Positions 7,535 through 15,935 of a stretch of 55,207 nt of DNA are shown one piece after another (position 1 is the first letter of the stretch; each line of letters starts with the position of its first letter). This DNA is from a virus: positions 1-55,207 of IMG/VR virus record IMGVR_UViG_3300044640_002813; one strand, given 5' to 3'. The notes beneath the pieces are model-generated. The model was not told the DNA's origin and searched no databases. It saw only the letters and a program-made list of their open reading frames with translations. Both the position numbers and the translations under genes were made by a program.

Positions 7535-8618
7535 AAATTAATCCTCCAAGTCCTAGTTCTTCTAGTCCTAATTCTTTAAAGATGTCAGTATAAACTGTAG
7601 CAGTTTTACCGGTTGCAATGAATTGTAAGAATTTACTACATGCTCCCATTAAGCTGTGACGTTCTACCACATCTTTGATATCAGCTTTCTTATCCCAAGA
7701 ATCTGGTGCCTTTTTCTTATAGTCTCCCTTGTCTCCTAGGTATTCAATGAATTTTCTGTATTCTACATCGATCTGACCGTCTGACATGGTACCCGTTTCG
7801 ATGTCCTTAGCTGCAGCTAACAATTGAGCAAGAGGCCCAGCTGCTGAAATTGATTGATAACTACCAAAGTCTTTTAATTCTTCAGGATCAATCTGAGACA
7901 ATTGCCTTTGGAAATCCTCCTTCTTTTTAACCGATTTCTTATCGTATACTTTGGTCAAGATGTTAGTGTATTCTTTCTTAAAATAATCCAAGAAAATCTT
8001 GTCGTCCATCTTTTTAGTCTCTTCTCGTTTCTCACGTTTTTCAGTAGCTCTGGTTTCTCGTTCCATGATATAGAGAACTGAATTTTCAGTGATGTCCTCT
8101 CTTAATTGTTCGATTGTGCCTCTCCATGCTGCTACTGGTTCTCCAGTCTCGCGGTCAATAGTTACGATTCGGATATAGTTACCGCGTTTCTGAGAAACTT
8201 CTGGACGGTCTGGATCGTATCCTTTCCAATCCCGAGTCTTACCTGTTTTTCGGGTAATGTAGTGAACCATCTGTTCGTCTGGATTTACCAAGATCAATTT
8301 AACTGCAGTATCAGTTCTTTTATCAATACTGTTTACTAAGTAATCATAGATTCTCTGAACTCCTGATTTGGATCCAACTACTCCAACGTCATGTGATACC
8401 GGATCATCCTGAGTTTGAGGCCAGTCTCCACCGTATTCTCCGTGTAAGGTTCTAAATTTACCTCCACGCATCATACCGGATTTGGTTCTAGCAACATTTT
8501 TGCCAGTCAGCTTGTGAATGAACTGCATCAGGTCCTTTGGAACCCCTAGTTTGGTCAATTCACTCGCCATCTCATTGATCTGAGAATATTGATTGAATCC
8601 TTTTAAATATCTTTTCAT
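7533..8618 (-). CDS. Putative capsid-targeted internal protein, 361 aa
   Basis: The N-terminus MKRYLKGFNQYSQINE|MA is a leader of the capsid-targeting type ending I-N-E. The body contains a beta-rich region (about residues 85-180: VKLILVNPDEQMVHYITRK and NYIRIVTIDRETGEPVAAW), a very charged helical stretch (about 185-245, RETRATEKREKREETKK) and a helical C-terminal half ending in Leu/Gly. No family recognised. A late-type element precedes the start by 25 nt, back to back with that of the 8694 gene, so two leader-bearing genes are fired divergently from 75 bp. Internal or ejected protein by inference; function unknown. Confidence 0.85.
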   Translation of the reverse strand: MKRYLKGFNQYSQINEMASELTKLGVPKDLMQFIHKLTGKNVARTKSGMMRGGKFRTLHGEYGGDWPQTQDDPVSHDVGVVGSKSGVQRIYDYLVNSIDKRTDTAVKLILVNPDEQMVHYITRKTGKTRDWKGYDPDRPEVSQKRGNYIRIVTIDRETGEPVAAWRGTIEQLREDITENSVLYIMERETRATEKREKREETKKMDDKIFLDYFKKEYTNILTKVYDKKSVKKKEDFQRQLSQIDPEELKDFGSYQSISAAGPLAQLLAAAKDIETGTMSDGQIDVEYRKFIEYLGDKGDYKKKAPDSWDKKADIKDVVERHSLMGACSKFLQFIATGKTATVYTDIFKELGLEELGLGGLI

Positions 8619-8630
8619 AATGTAGATTCT

Positions 8631-8646
8631 TTTTTATTATTTATTA
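8631..8646 (-). promoter_or_regulatory. Late-type promoter element for the 8618 gene
   Basis: The minus-strand reading is TAATAAATAATAAAAA, with TAAATA 25 nt before the ATG. It is divergent from the element at 8669-8684. Confidence 0.6.
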
Positions 8647-8668
8647 GAAAAAAGTCCGGATATTTTAA

Positions 8669-8684
8669 GATAAATAATAAAAAA
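8669..8684 (+). promoter_or_regulatory. Late-type promoter element for the 8694 gene
   Basis: GATAAATAATAAAAAA, with TAAATA 23 nt before the ATG. It forms a divergent pair with the minus-strand element 25 bp away. Confidence 0.6.
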
Positions 8685-8693
8685 GAAGAGAAT

Positions 8694-10097
8694 ATGAGTA
8701 ATAGATTTATCATTACAGAATATAAAAATTGGTCTAAATTTGGACATGCTAATTTTAATAAAATTTATGAGAATATTCCGAAGGATGCCTCTCTAGCGGC
8801 AGGTCCGGTTGCTCCAGTAGCGCCAGTAGCGCCAGTAGCGCCAGGCCAAGTAGATGCGGCTACTCCAACTACAACAGTTCCAGAAGAACTTCAAACAGCT
8901 GACACTCAGCAAAAGGCTAATGAAGAATTAGATAGAGGATGTAATTGGATGGTTGTTGCAAAATCAGATGGAAATAAGGAGGTTTTATATATTAAGGAAG
9001 AAAAAACAGCAGATTCTACTTCCTTTACTCTATTAGCAGGAGACAAGGCTAAAGCAGAAGCTGTTTCTAAATTTAGCACTGGCTTATCTACTATACGAGT
9101 TCAAGGCGGAGGATTTGATAAAACTAAAGCGATAGGATCCTATTATTTCGGTTCATTAGGAGGATCCTATAATGTATATGTTGCAAAAGACGATCACTGC
9201 TTCTATCTTAAGCAGGTTCTCGGACAGGGAACTACCGGATCTAGTTTGACTGCTAATGCATCGGCAGATTCGATGGGAGAATATTATACGGTTGAATGGG
9301 TAAGAGATGAAAATTTTGCGAATAGCGGAATTTTGATGGTGTGGAAAAAATTAGCAAGCGGAAAGCTAGAGAAAAAAGGATATTTACAGCCTGATACCGG
9401 AGGAGAAGACTACGTGTTTATCAAATTTTTAAGTCAAACTGGATCATGGGAGCCTAAAGCGCTGAGTGATGGCCCTAGATATTTTGTTAATGCAAATAGA
9501 ATAATAACATTTGCTAATAATCTCTGGAATGCGATGTCTGGGGGTGGAACTGATCCGTTTTTAATAAACGGGACTCTAACTGACATGCAACCTCTTGAAT
9601 TCCTGGTTTTAGAGAGATTATGGACCAGCAATGCGTGGTCAACACCAGCTGGAACTCTTAGTAAACTAGATCCTAGAATTTCAAATGCTTCAGACTTTGC
9701 TAAATTTGCCAATGCAACTCCAGTGTATGACCAGGCTGACGTCGATACCAACGATCCTATGTCTTCTTCTGACGATATTGTAGAATATTTCCCTTCAGCT
9801 AAAACTCCAAGCTTGCTACTGGATTTATTTTGGGAAATGGAGGATCATTATGATGAACGCCAACTAGCAATGACAACACAGCTTGATAGATTAATCGGAG
9901 GTCTAGTTAATGAAAAGGAAGCTGATTATGCAAAGCCTTTTCAAATTGAAGAAGAACAATCTGGAAATATTATAATTAATACCCAAGAAGATATCCTCGA
10001 ATTAAAAGGTATAAAAGGATTAAGCATTATTGAATTAGGTAAAATGCTACAAAACGAGGCAAGTGGATATAAATTATCTGAATACTGGAAAGATTAA
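8694..10097 (+). CDS. Putative capsid-targeted internal protein, 467 aa
   Basis: The leader has aromatic residues and ends NFNKIYE|NI (residues about 21-29), a longer version of the capsid-targeting pattern. A Pro/Ala linker with four APV units (encoded by a 9-bp tandem repeat near 8808-8843) separates it from a beta-rich body containing repeated Gly/Tyr/Ser strands (about residues 100-220) and a helical C-terminal part. No enzymatic motif recognised. It is co-transcribed with the 10112 gene 14 bp downstream, which has its own leader. Probably an internal head protein; function unknown. Confidence 0.85.
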   Translation: MSNRFIITEYKNWSKFGHANFNKIYENIPKDASLAAGPVAPVAPVAPVAPGQVDAATPTTTVPEELQTADTQQKANEELDRGCNWMVVAKSDGNKEVLYIKEEKTADSTSFTLLAGDKAKAEAVSKFSTGLSTIRVQGGGFDKTKAIGSYYFGSLGGSYNVYVAKDDHCFYLKQVLGQGTTGSSLTANASADSMGEYYTVEWVRDENFANSGILMVWKKLASGKLEKKGYLQPDTGGEDYVFIKFLSQTGSWEPKALSDGPRYFVNANRIITFANNLWNAMSGGGTDPFLINGTLTDMQPLEFLVLERLWTSNAWSTPAGTLSKLDPRISNASDFAKFANATPVYDQADVDTNDPMSSSDDIVEYFPSAKTPSLLLDLFWEMEDHYDERQLAMTTQLDRLIGGLVNEKEADYAKPFQIEEEQSGNIIINTQEDILELKGIKGLSIIELGKMLQNEASGYKLSEYWKD

Positions 10098-10111
10098 AAA
10101 ATTAAATTAAA

Positions 10112-11119
10112 ATGAGAATTGCCGGATATCAAAACTGGTCCAACCGAAATTTTAAGGGGCTATATGAAGATGTGGAAGTAACACAAGTTGATCCAATAGG
10201 ATCTAAGAAAATGTCATTTACAGCTGGAACTAGTTGGGATGGTAAAATGGTTCTTAAGCCTAATGGTGAAGACAAATTCATTTTAAAGATTATTGATAAA
10301 GATCGAAGTAATATAGAATACCCATATCTGCAGGCGGATGGTCGCCTGATAAAAGGATCAGAAGCTGACATTCTTAAATTTATACAGGAAAAAGGAGGAT
10401 TTGATCCCTCGATTCTTAAAACCAAAATTCTAGTTTATTATGGAAAGATAAAAAGAGGTGGAGCTCTTCAAATTATAAGTTTTGAACTTGTAAACCGAGA
10501 TGCTGTACCTGCTTCTGTTAATTTTGTACATAGCAATGAATGGAAGTCTGGAATAATTACTCCTAATCTTGATACTTCAATTGAATCGGATCCAGAATCT
10601 AAATCGGAAGCTGGGTCTCAAATAAATCTATCGGGAGGATCTAATTCTGTTGATCTAACTTCCGGAGACGCATTGAATGATCCTTTATATAAAAGATTAG
10701 TTGGACCTGGAATTCTTCCTCTTGAATATGGAGACGGTGGAACAAAAAGAATTGACAGCAAATATGTTAAAGTTGTGATTCAGTGGCTTCAAGCAATCTT
10801 GAAAAATCTAGGACAAAATATATCAGCAGACGGATGGTTTGGACCGATTACGATTAAAGCAATTGGATCTATAAACGGTCAAACATATACTGATGAGCAG
10901 ACTAAATCATTTAAATTTACAGATGTTGAGGCCCTTAAATTAGTAAATAAGGCTAAAGAAGCAAAAATAACTGCCGAGCAGGTTGAAAAATCTATTCCAG
11001 ATTATTTTGGATCTAAGCCTAAAGTTTATACTAATTCAGGGTCTAAGCCTGCTTCTTCTAATACTCCTGCGAGTTCAACGGCTCCTGCTAAAATGAAGAG
11101 AGTCATTAAATTTGGATAA
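10112..11119 (+). CDS. Putative capsid-targeted protein with peptidoglycan-binding-like domain, 335 aa
   Basis: The leader MRIAGYQNWSNRNFKGLYE|DV ends L-Y-E. Residues about 215-260 resemble the PG_binding_1 fold: VVIQWLQAILKNLGQNI followed by ADGWFGPITIKAIGSI, matching the usual pattern of an L-x-x-L-G helix, DGxFGPxT and a final helix. A Ser/Pro/Ala linker and the basic end MKRVIKFG follow. The N-terminal 150 residues are beta-rich and unassigned. Its 3' end overlaps the convergent 11106 gene by 14 bp. An encapsidated wall-binding protein is the best reading; the leader and domain are visible, the role is inferred. Confidence 0.87.
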   Translation: MRIAGYQNWSNRNFKGLYEDVEVTQVDPIGSKKMSFTAGTSWDGKMVLKPNGEDKFILKIIDKDRSNIEYPYLQADGRLIKGSEADILKFIQEKGGFDPSILKTKILVYYGKIKRGGALQIISFELVNRDAVPASVNFVHSNEWKSGIITPNLDTSIESDPESKSEAGSQINLSGGSNSVDLTSGDALNDPLYKRLVGPGILPLEYGDGGTKRIDSKYVKVVIQWLQAILKNLGQNISADGWFGPITIKAIGSINGQTYTDEQTKSFKFTDVEALKLVNKAKEAKITAEQVEKSIPDYFGSKPKVYTNSGSKPASSNTPASSTAPAKMKRVIKFG

Positions 11120-11594
11120 CCAATTTAATTTCTAACTTAGGGCGAATAGACCTTTCGGTTTTAAAATTTAAACTTATAGAATTACTGAGTATTCTGGAGA
11201 TCGTAAGGTCTCCAGGTATACCGTTTACTTCTTTTCCGTTTAACTGGTCTCCTCGAATCGGACCTGAATCTTCTATCTGATCAAGAGGTTTAGAATATTG
11301 AATGATGATTTTGTTTAGAATTGAAATAGGATCTGAGGTCGGATTAAATCTAGAAAAGTCCCATCTCCTCTCTTCAATGATCTTGAATAATTGATTTCCT
11401 AATCTGCCTTGAAACAGAATCTGATCTGGCCATTTACCAGTTTCACTAGCCAGTTCTTCTATCTTTAAACTAATAAAATAGAAGAACTGGATCTCAAACT
11501 CAGAATCCGGTTGACTTGGAATCTTAAACGTTTCCACTGGATTCTTCCAAGATTTTTTTAGTGATGTTGTTGATTCGATTAGCTCCAGGTCCAA
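11106..11594 (-). CDS. Hypothetical protein, up to 162 aa
   Basis: The ATG at 11594 makes it overlap the preceding gene (11524-11796) by 71 bp; the only other early candidate is a GTG at 11537, which would cut the overlap to 14 bp. The sequence has a helical region (about residues 35-80, FYFISLKIEELASETGKWPD and LFQGRLGNQLFKIIEERR) and a beta-rich C-terminus (ISLNFKTERSIRPKLEIKLVIQI). No family recognised. It has no leader and no late-type element and belongs to a small minus-strand cluster with the next two genes. Start uncertain. Confidence 0.65.
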   Translation of the reverse strand: MDLELIESTTSLKKSWKNPVETFKIPSQPDSEFEIQFFYFISLKIEELASETGKWPDQILFQGRLGNQLFKIIEERRWDFSRFNPTSDPISILNKIIIQYSKPLDQIEDSGPIRGDQLNGKEVNGIPGDLTISRILSNSISLNFKTERSIRPKLEIKLVIQI

Positions 11595-11796
11595 TCATCT
11601 TGTATTCACCCTGGGATCTTATAAATTTTCTCCATTTAGAATCCATGCAGTCCAATATAAATTCACCAGGATATTCAGGTTTAACCCCAAAATGATATAC
11701 AAAAGCCTCTTTATTATAGTAATCAGATCTGGCTTCTGCGTATTTAACCAGGACGTCATAGATCTTTTCAGCTGCTCGAGTAGGCATTCTATTCAT
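11524..11796 (-). CDS. Hypothetical protein, 90 aa
   Basis: A compact charged protein starting MNRMPTRAAEKIYDVLVKYA, with two aromatic segments (YYNKEAFVYHFGVKPEYPGEF and MDSKWRKFIRSQGEYKM) and a helical end. No family recognised. It sits 8 bp downstream of the DUF4494-like gene and overlaps the following gene, so the three are probably one transcript of non-virion type. No leader or late-type element. Confidence 0.75.
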   Translation of the reverse strand: MNRMPTRAAEKIYDVLVKYAEARSDYYNKEAFVYHFGVKPEYPGEFILDCMDSKWRKFIRSQGEYKMIGPGANRINNITKKILEESSGNV

Positions 11797-11804
11797 GACC
11801 CTAA

Positions 11805-12005
11805 TTATTTAATTACTCCTAGGATTTTAGACTCTTTAACACTCACCACTGAAAATTCAGCCATAGTGTCTTTAAATTTAAGGTTTAATTTTTCTTCTGC
11901 GTCGGAAATTGAACGGGCCTCTACCAGATACTCTTCATACATCTTTCTGGTTCTACCGCTCTTGTCATCAATTGTTTCAAATTTTACTTTGGTTAAATAG
12001 TACAT
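11805..12005 (-). CDS. DUF4494-like small protein, 66 aa
   Basis: The pattern MYYLTKVKFETIDD, a short loop, EEYLVEARSISDAEEKL and a final beta-strand region resembles the DUF4494 family, which I associate with Bacteroidetes and their phages. That family has a strand, a YLVxAxSFxxAE helix, then strands, and this copy is shorter than I remember for full-length members. Function unknown. It is the first gene of a three-gene minus-strand unit, preceded by a TATA-like GGTACAATA some 35 nt upstream rather than the late-type TAAATAA. Supports a Bacteroidetes link; family call made by eye. Confidence 0.7.
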   Translation of the reverse strand: MYYLTKVKFETIDDKSGRTRKMYEEYLVEARSISDAEEKLNLKFKDTMAEFSVVSVKESKILGVIK

Positions 12006-12058
12006 GTTATATGATTTAAAAATTAATGATATATTGTACCGTGATCCTGGAATAGGTT

Positions 12059-12496
12059 TTAGAATTTAAGTCGGCAGTTATTGTTTTTTAGATTCTTTTT
12101 GCACCAGCCTGATTTTAATTCAACTGCAAATCTGCAAGGCTTCTTACTGGAATATTTAGGAAGATCCTCTTCTTCTAGGTCGGTTCCAGGTTCCATTGTT
12201 TGATTATCTATCAAATTAAGATTAGAATCAAAGAAGAGAATATCTAGAGGAAAATCGACATTTTTCATCCAGAAAACCAAAGGTTCCTCAGAATCATAGA
12301 CGAATAGGATTCCCTCATCATCTCCGGGCTCACCTGAGTGCATGAATCCTTTAGATCGAGTTTCATCTTTAGCTGCAACTTTAAGTTTAACAGGGATTCC
12401 CTCGATGTGAGCTACTATTTCCTTACCATCGATCTGATTTTTTCGACAGAAATTTTCAAACAGAGGAACAAATTGATCTTCGGATCGGTATTGCAT
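12059..12496 (-). CDS. DUF192-family protein with possible capsid-targeting leader, 145 aa
   Basis: Residues about 27-140 fit DUF192 (COG1430): SKGFMHSGEPGDDEGILFVY, then PLVFWMKNVDFPLDILFFD, then a Pro-Gly turn and a C-terminal AVELKSGW. Family members are small beta-barrel proteins, often exported, of unknown biochemical role. No signal peptide is present. Instead the N-terminus MQYRSEDQFVPLFE|NF resembles the leaders of neighbouring proteins (compare FDQFITE|A in the adjacent gene), suggesting capsid targeting. Its ATG overlaps the stop of the 1028-residue gene by one base, so the two are translationally linked. Family confident; leader less so. Confidence 0.88.
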   Translation of the reverse strand: MQYRSEDQFVPLFENFCRKNQIDGKEIVAHIEGIPVKLKVAAKDETRSKGFMHSGEPGDDEGILFVYDSEEPLVFWMKNVDFPLDILFFDSNLNLIDNQTMEPGTDLEEEDLPKYSSKKPCRFAVELKSGWCKKNLKNNNCRLKF

Positions 12497-15400
12497 TATT
12501 CAGATTTTAGATTTTTAAGATAAGCGACTGAAGCATCTACTCCTGCAATTACCCCTTTAATCTTTTCAACGTTGGCTTTGGGATTTCTAGAAGGATCTTT
12601 AAGAATTATCTGTAAGGCGGTATTTAGCTTTTGGCGAGTCTCATTCGTGACAGCGACAACCTTATTAATAGTATCAGCAGTGTATTGAGGCGAACCTTCA
12701 AATATAAGCTTAAACATTCTGGCTCCGTTTACTGTAACACATCCAATTCGATTAAATCTCTCAAGAGCCAGAGATCGGGCTTTATCTCCAGCTTCTGGAT
12801 TAAGGGCCATTTCTTTAGCAATTATCAACTCTTGTAACCTACTCTTCTTCTCCGCTTCAGCATTGTCTGAAGATGATCCTTTGATCACGCTAAGTTCGAT
12901 TCCTTTAATCATATCCTGCACTACGTTTGCAATTTCTTTGGTATCATTTAACTTTCTATAAATTGGGTCAATTGCAGAGTTTAGATCAACTTCAGGTTTA
13001 AGAGAAATCTGTATCTCTTCTAGCCCTTCATCTGGGACTCCGTGTTTCCTCATTAAATCAATCATGTTGTCACCTTCATATCCGACCTGATTATCATCTT
13101 TACGGTGAGCTGTTTTTAATCTACCTGTTGCATCTGGACTGTATCCAACCATACTCATTGGATCAGCAGAACTCTTTCCAAAATCAAACATGACATATTG
13201 AATTCGGGATCCACCTGCATAGGTATACCACATTCCTTGACCTCCATAATGGCGTGGAATAATACACCAGCTAGCAGATCTACATAATTCTCCAAGAGCA
13301 TTAGGTGATCTGAAAACTGCGATAATTCTCTGATCATCTTCGTATACTGGAACTACACCTGGATATAATTCATTAATTCGGGCGGAAACTTCACCTTTTT
13401 GAGTTCCAATAGAATCTATTTTATTAACCAGATTAGTTAGTATCTGATCTAAAGATTTATAGCTAGACATCTTTCGGGTAATCTCGCCTACTAGTTTACC
13501 TGAATCATCTGCTTTATTTAGCTGAGCAGCTGTTGATATTAATTCATCCTGCACCTCTTTTGGAGCGGCAGCAAATAGAGCTTTTTGATCGATCGGAGTC
13601 CTACCCGGAATTGGTTCCCCGGTTCCAGGATAACGGTAACCTGCTTCTCTTACCAAGCTTCTAGGCAGCCATAATCCCATTTGAACATCTTCTAATTTAG
13701 TAAGATCATCCAATAATCTTTCAAATCCAGGTCGAGTATCTTTAGCATCCTGCATTATAGTTGCATACTGAGTCACCTGCATCGGAAGCTTGTTTAGGAT
13801 TGCATTTAATCGGTTGAGTTCAGCAAATATAGTTTCTAAGTTGGTATAAGTAGCCCCCTGTTCGTATTTAAATTTGATAAACGGAATCATGAGATTAGGT
13901 TTGCTCTCAGTTAAGTTTCTGATCTGATTAAATTCAGGATCTGATTCTATTCGAGCAATCTGCTCAGGTGTTAATTCATCGGGTCTGATCCCTTTTTTTT
14001 TAGCAATCATGCTCACAAAATACTCTTTTGCAGCTTTCACGTTTTCAAAGATTTGGTGATACTTTTCATAGGATTTCAAGTGTAACAGATTCGATACATT
14101 TTGAGATTCTGTTAAATATTTACTCAATCTTTCAACTTCTTTAAAATCACCAGAGTCTAGAGCGTTATCTATTAGGGCTTCAATTTCACGTTTAGAAAGG
14201 TTCTCAAGTGGGTCAGATTCAACATCCTGAGGTCCTTCCGAATAGTATTCGTCTGGATCATCGTCTGCCTCCAATTCAACTGCTCCCTGTTGAGGAGATG
14301 ATTGGACATCATCAGGCTTAGATTGATATTCAGATTCTGAATCTAATCCTGAAATAGCCTCTTCAACCATCGGATAGAATAACTCTTCTATTTTAGATTG
14401 ATTCTCCATTAAGACGTAGTACACAACCTCTAGAAAAGCCTTTCTATCATCAGTTCGATAGGTTGCTAATCTTCCAAATATCATCCAATATAACTGTTCT
14501 TCAAATGCTCCTAGTTCGTCCCATGCTGCGTCTGCTTCGGCAGGATCGTCGGAATTGGTATAACTTCTTAATCTGCTGATTCTTTCTTCCACATCCGGGT
14601 GGCTTGATATCGCAGAATAAAATGCTTTTTGCATCTCAGGTCCATATTTAAATTCTTCAGGTTCATCGCTTAAGGTATCAGTATTCATTAGAACCTGTTC
14701 AGCTTCTTCTTCAGAAAGATGTTCTAAACTTAATTGAGTAGCTAGCATATAGATACTCTTAATCGCTTCATGTATTAGGACTGAAAGATCTACTCCTCTG
14801 GCTTTGATAACTGATTGAACTCCGTTAAATAATTCTTCAGCGTCTTCACTGTTAAATACTGCATCATTATCAATATCAGATAGCAAATTTTGAGCAGCAT
14901 CTGCTTTGTCCTCGTCGGTTTCAACCTCTTCAAAATCAATACTACTAGATCCAGCAGTTGACATTTTTAAGAAATTAACGATTACGTTGTCAGGAAGTGT
15001 CCAATCATTAAACTGAGCAACATTAGAAATTTTATTCAGTATCGATACGTATTGAACCGCAGCATCTCTACCTAAAATATCAGCAAGTCCCTTTTTAAAC
15101 ATCGGTAAATTTAAAACCGCTTTTGATGTTAATCCTTTTCCTTGTTGAATTGATCTTAATATTTTACGAGCATGAATCTCATTCTTAATTTTATCATCCT
15201 CTATTTCTTCAAAATCAGGCATTTGTGGCTTTTCAGGAGTAGGCTCCATCATTTCCTTACTTTCAGACGGACTAGAAATTTTAAAATCCAGCTTAACGTC
15301 ATCCAATAGGGTTCCAAATAGAGACTTGATACATCTTTCAGCAAGATTAGAAAGATCATCCTCTTTACCCTGTTGCATAGACTGTGACTGTCCAACTAGG

Positions 15401-15582
15401 CCCATGAAGTTTCTAATATCTCCTTGATTCTGATTAAAAAACTGTTGCATCGCGGGATCCTTAGACCTCTTGATTTTATCTAACCAGGAAGGATCCTGGG
15501 AATCTCCTTCTCCTGGGATTCCAATGTTACCTCGTAATGAGGCCTCTGTTATAAATTGATCGAAACCTCTAAGCTTATGCAT
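12496..15582 (-). CDS. Large putative capsid-targeted protein with internal leader-like site, 1028 aa
   Basis: The leader MHKLRGFDQFITE|AS is a close match to T4 internal-protein leaders. Residues about 20-485 are acidic and helical, with long Asp/Glu-rich stretches, scaffold-like in composition. Near residues 485-513 lies a second leader-like element, YLTE|SQ followed by LHLKSYEKYHQIFE|NV, and NLTE|S occurs about 45 residues further on. The C-terminal half contains, near residue 770, RSPNALGELCRSASWCI followed by an aromatic YTYAGG segment, resembling the SWC motif I have seen in other phage hypothetical proteins. Proteolysis would yield an acidic N-half and a separate C-terminal cargo. It overlaps the 15575 gene by 8 bp. 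Function unknown; possible polyprotein. Confidence 0.9.
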   Translation of the reverse strand: MHKLRGFDQFITEASLRGNIGIPGEGDSQDPSWLDKIKRSKDPAMQQFFNQNQGDIRNFMGLVGQSQSMQQGKEDDLSNLAERCIKSLFGTLLDDVKLDFKISSPSESKEMMEPTPEKPQMPDFEEIEDDKIKNEIHARKILRSIQQGKGLTSKAVLNLPMFKKGLADILGRDAAVQYVSILNKISNVAQFNDWTLPDNVIVNFLKMSTAGSSSIDFEEVETDEDKADAAQNLLSDIDNDAVFNSEDAEELFNGVQSVIKARGVDLSVLIHEAIKSIYMLATQLSLEHLSEEEAEQVLMNTDTLSDEPEEFKYGPEMQKAFYSAISSHPDVEERISRLRSYTNSDDPAEADAAWDELGAFEEQLYWMIFGRLATYRTDDRKAFLEVVYYVLMENQSKIEELFYPMVEEAISGLDSESEYQSKPDDVQSSPQQGAVELEADDDPDEYYSEGPQDVESDPLENLSKREIEALIDNALDSGDFKEVERLSKYLTESQNVSNLLHLKSYEKYHQIFENVKAAKEYFVSMIAKKKGIRPDELTPEQIARIESDPEFNQIRNLTESKPNLMIPFIKFKYEQGATYTNLETIFAELNRLNAILNKLPMQVTQYATIMQDAKDTRPGFERLLDDLTKLEDVQMGLWLPRSLVREAGYRYPGTGEPIPGRTPIDQKALFAAAPKEVQDELISTAAQLNKADDSGKLVGEITRKMSSYKSLDQILTNLVNKIDSIGTQKGEVSARINELYPGVVPVYEDDQRIIAVFRSPNALGELCRSASWCIIPRHYGGQGMWYTYAGGSRIQYVMFDFGKSSADPMSMVGYSPDATGRLKTAHRKDDNQVGYEGDNMIDLMRKHGVPDEGLEEIQISLKPEVDLNSAIDPIYRKLNDTKEIANVVQDMIKGIELSVIKGSSSDNAEAEKKSRLQELIIAKEMALNPEAGDKARSLALERFNRIGCVTVNGARMFKLIFEGSPQYTADTINKVVAVTNETRQKLNTALQIILKDPSRNPKANVEKIKGVIAGVDASVAYLKNLKSE

Positions 15583-15841
15583 ATTTATTACGTAAATTTT
15601 TCATCATAGTTTGACCGTTCTTGGTATTTGAAACTGATTTAAGATCAGAGAAAAACATCTCTAGAACCTGGCCTAATTTAGCTATAGGTTTACTCTTTTC
15701 TCTTTCACTAGGTCTTTTAGTTGGAACAGGTCTCCAAGGTCTAGTTGCAGGGGGTGCAGTAGTTGGAGGAGCGGTAGTAGGCTTAACCTCAGTAGCATAT
15801 TCTGCCCATTCGTTAATTCCTTTTACATAATTAATTTTCAT
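15575..15841 (-). CDS. Small putative capsid-targeted protein, 88 aa
   Basis: The N-terminus MKINYVKGINE|WAEYATE contains I-N-E in leader position, followed by a Thr/Pro-rich linker (VKPTTAPPTTAPP), a basic region and a helical end (LEMFFSDLKSVSNTKNGQTM). No family recognised. It is the first gene of the unit with the 1028-residue protein and DUF192 gene, behind a late-type element. Size and composition (short, basic, proline linker) suit a head-internal peptide precursor; that is inference. Confidence 0.78.
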   Translation of the reverse strand: MKINYVKGINEWAEYATEVKPTTAPPTTAPPATRPWRPVPTKRPSEREKSKPIAKLGQVLEMFFSDLKSVSNTKNGQTMMKNLRNKYA

Positions 15842-15853
15842 TTAATTATATTA

Positions 15854-15870
15854 TTTTAATTATTTATCTT
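15854..15870 (-). promoter_or_regulatory. Late-type promoter element for the 15841 gene
   Basis: The minus-strand reading is AAGATAAATAATTAAAA, with TAAATA 25 nt before the ATG. It would drive the 88-aa, 1028-aa and DUF192 genes. Confidence 0.58.
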
Positions 15871-15885
15871 AAAAGGATCAAAAAA

Positions 15886-15911
15886 AAATCCCGACTAAGG
15901 TCGGGATTTTG
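15886..15911 (-). terminator. Intrinsic terminator after the 16316 gene
   Basis: The stem AAAATCCCGAC / GTCGGGATTTT has a TAAG loop, with a run of eight A on the plus strand that becomes the U tail of the minus-strand transcript. Confidence 0.88.
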
Positions 15912-15935
15912 ATATATTATTGAGAAAGTATCAAT

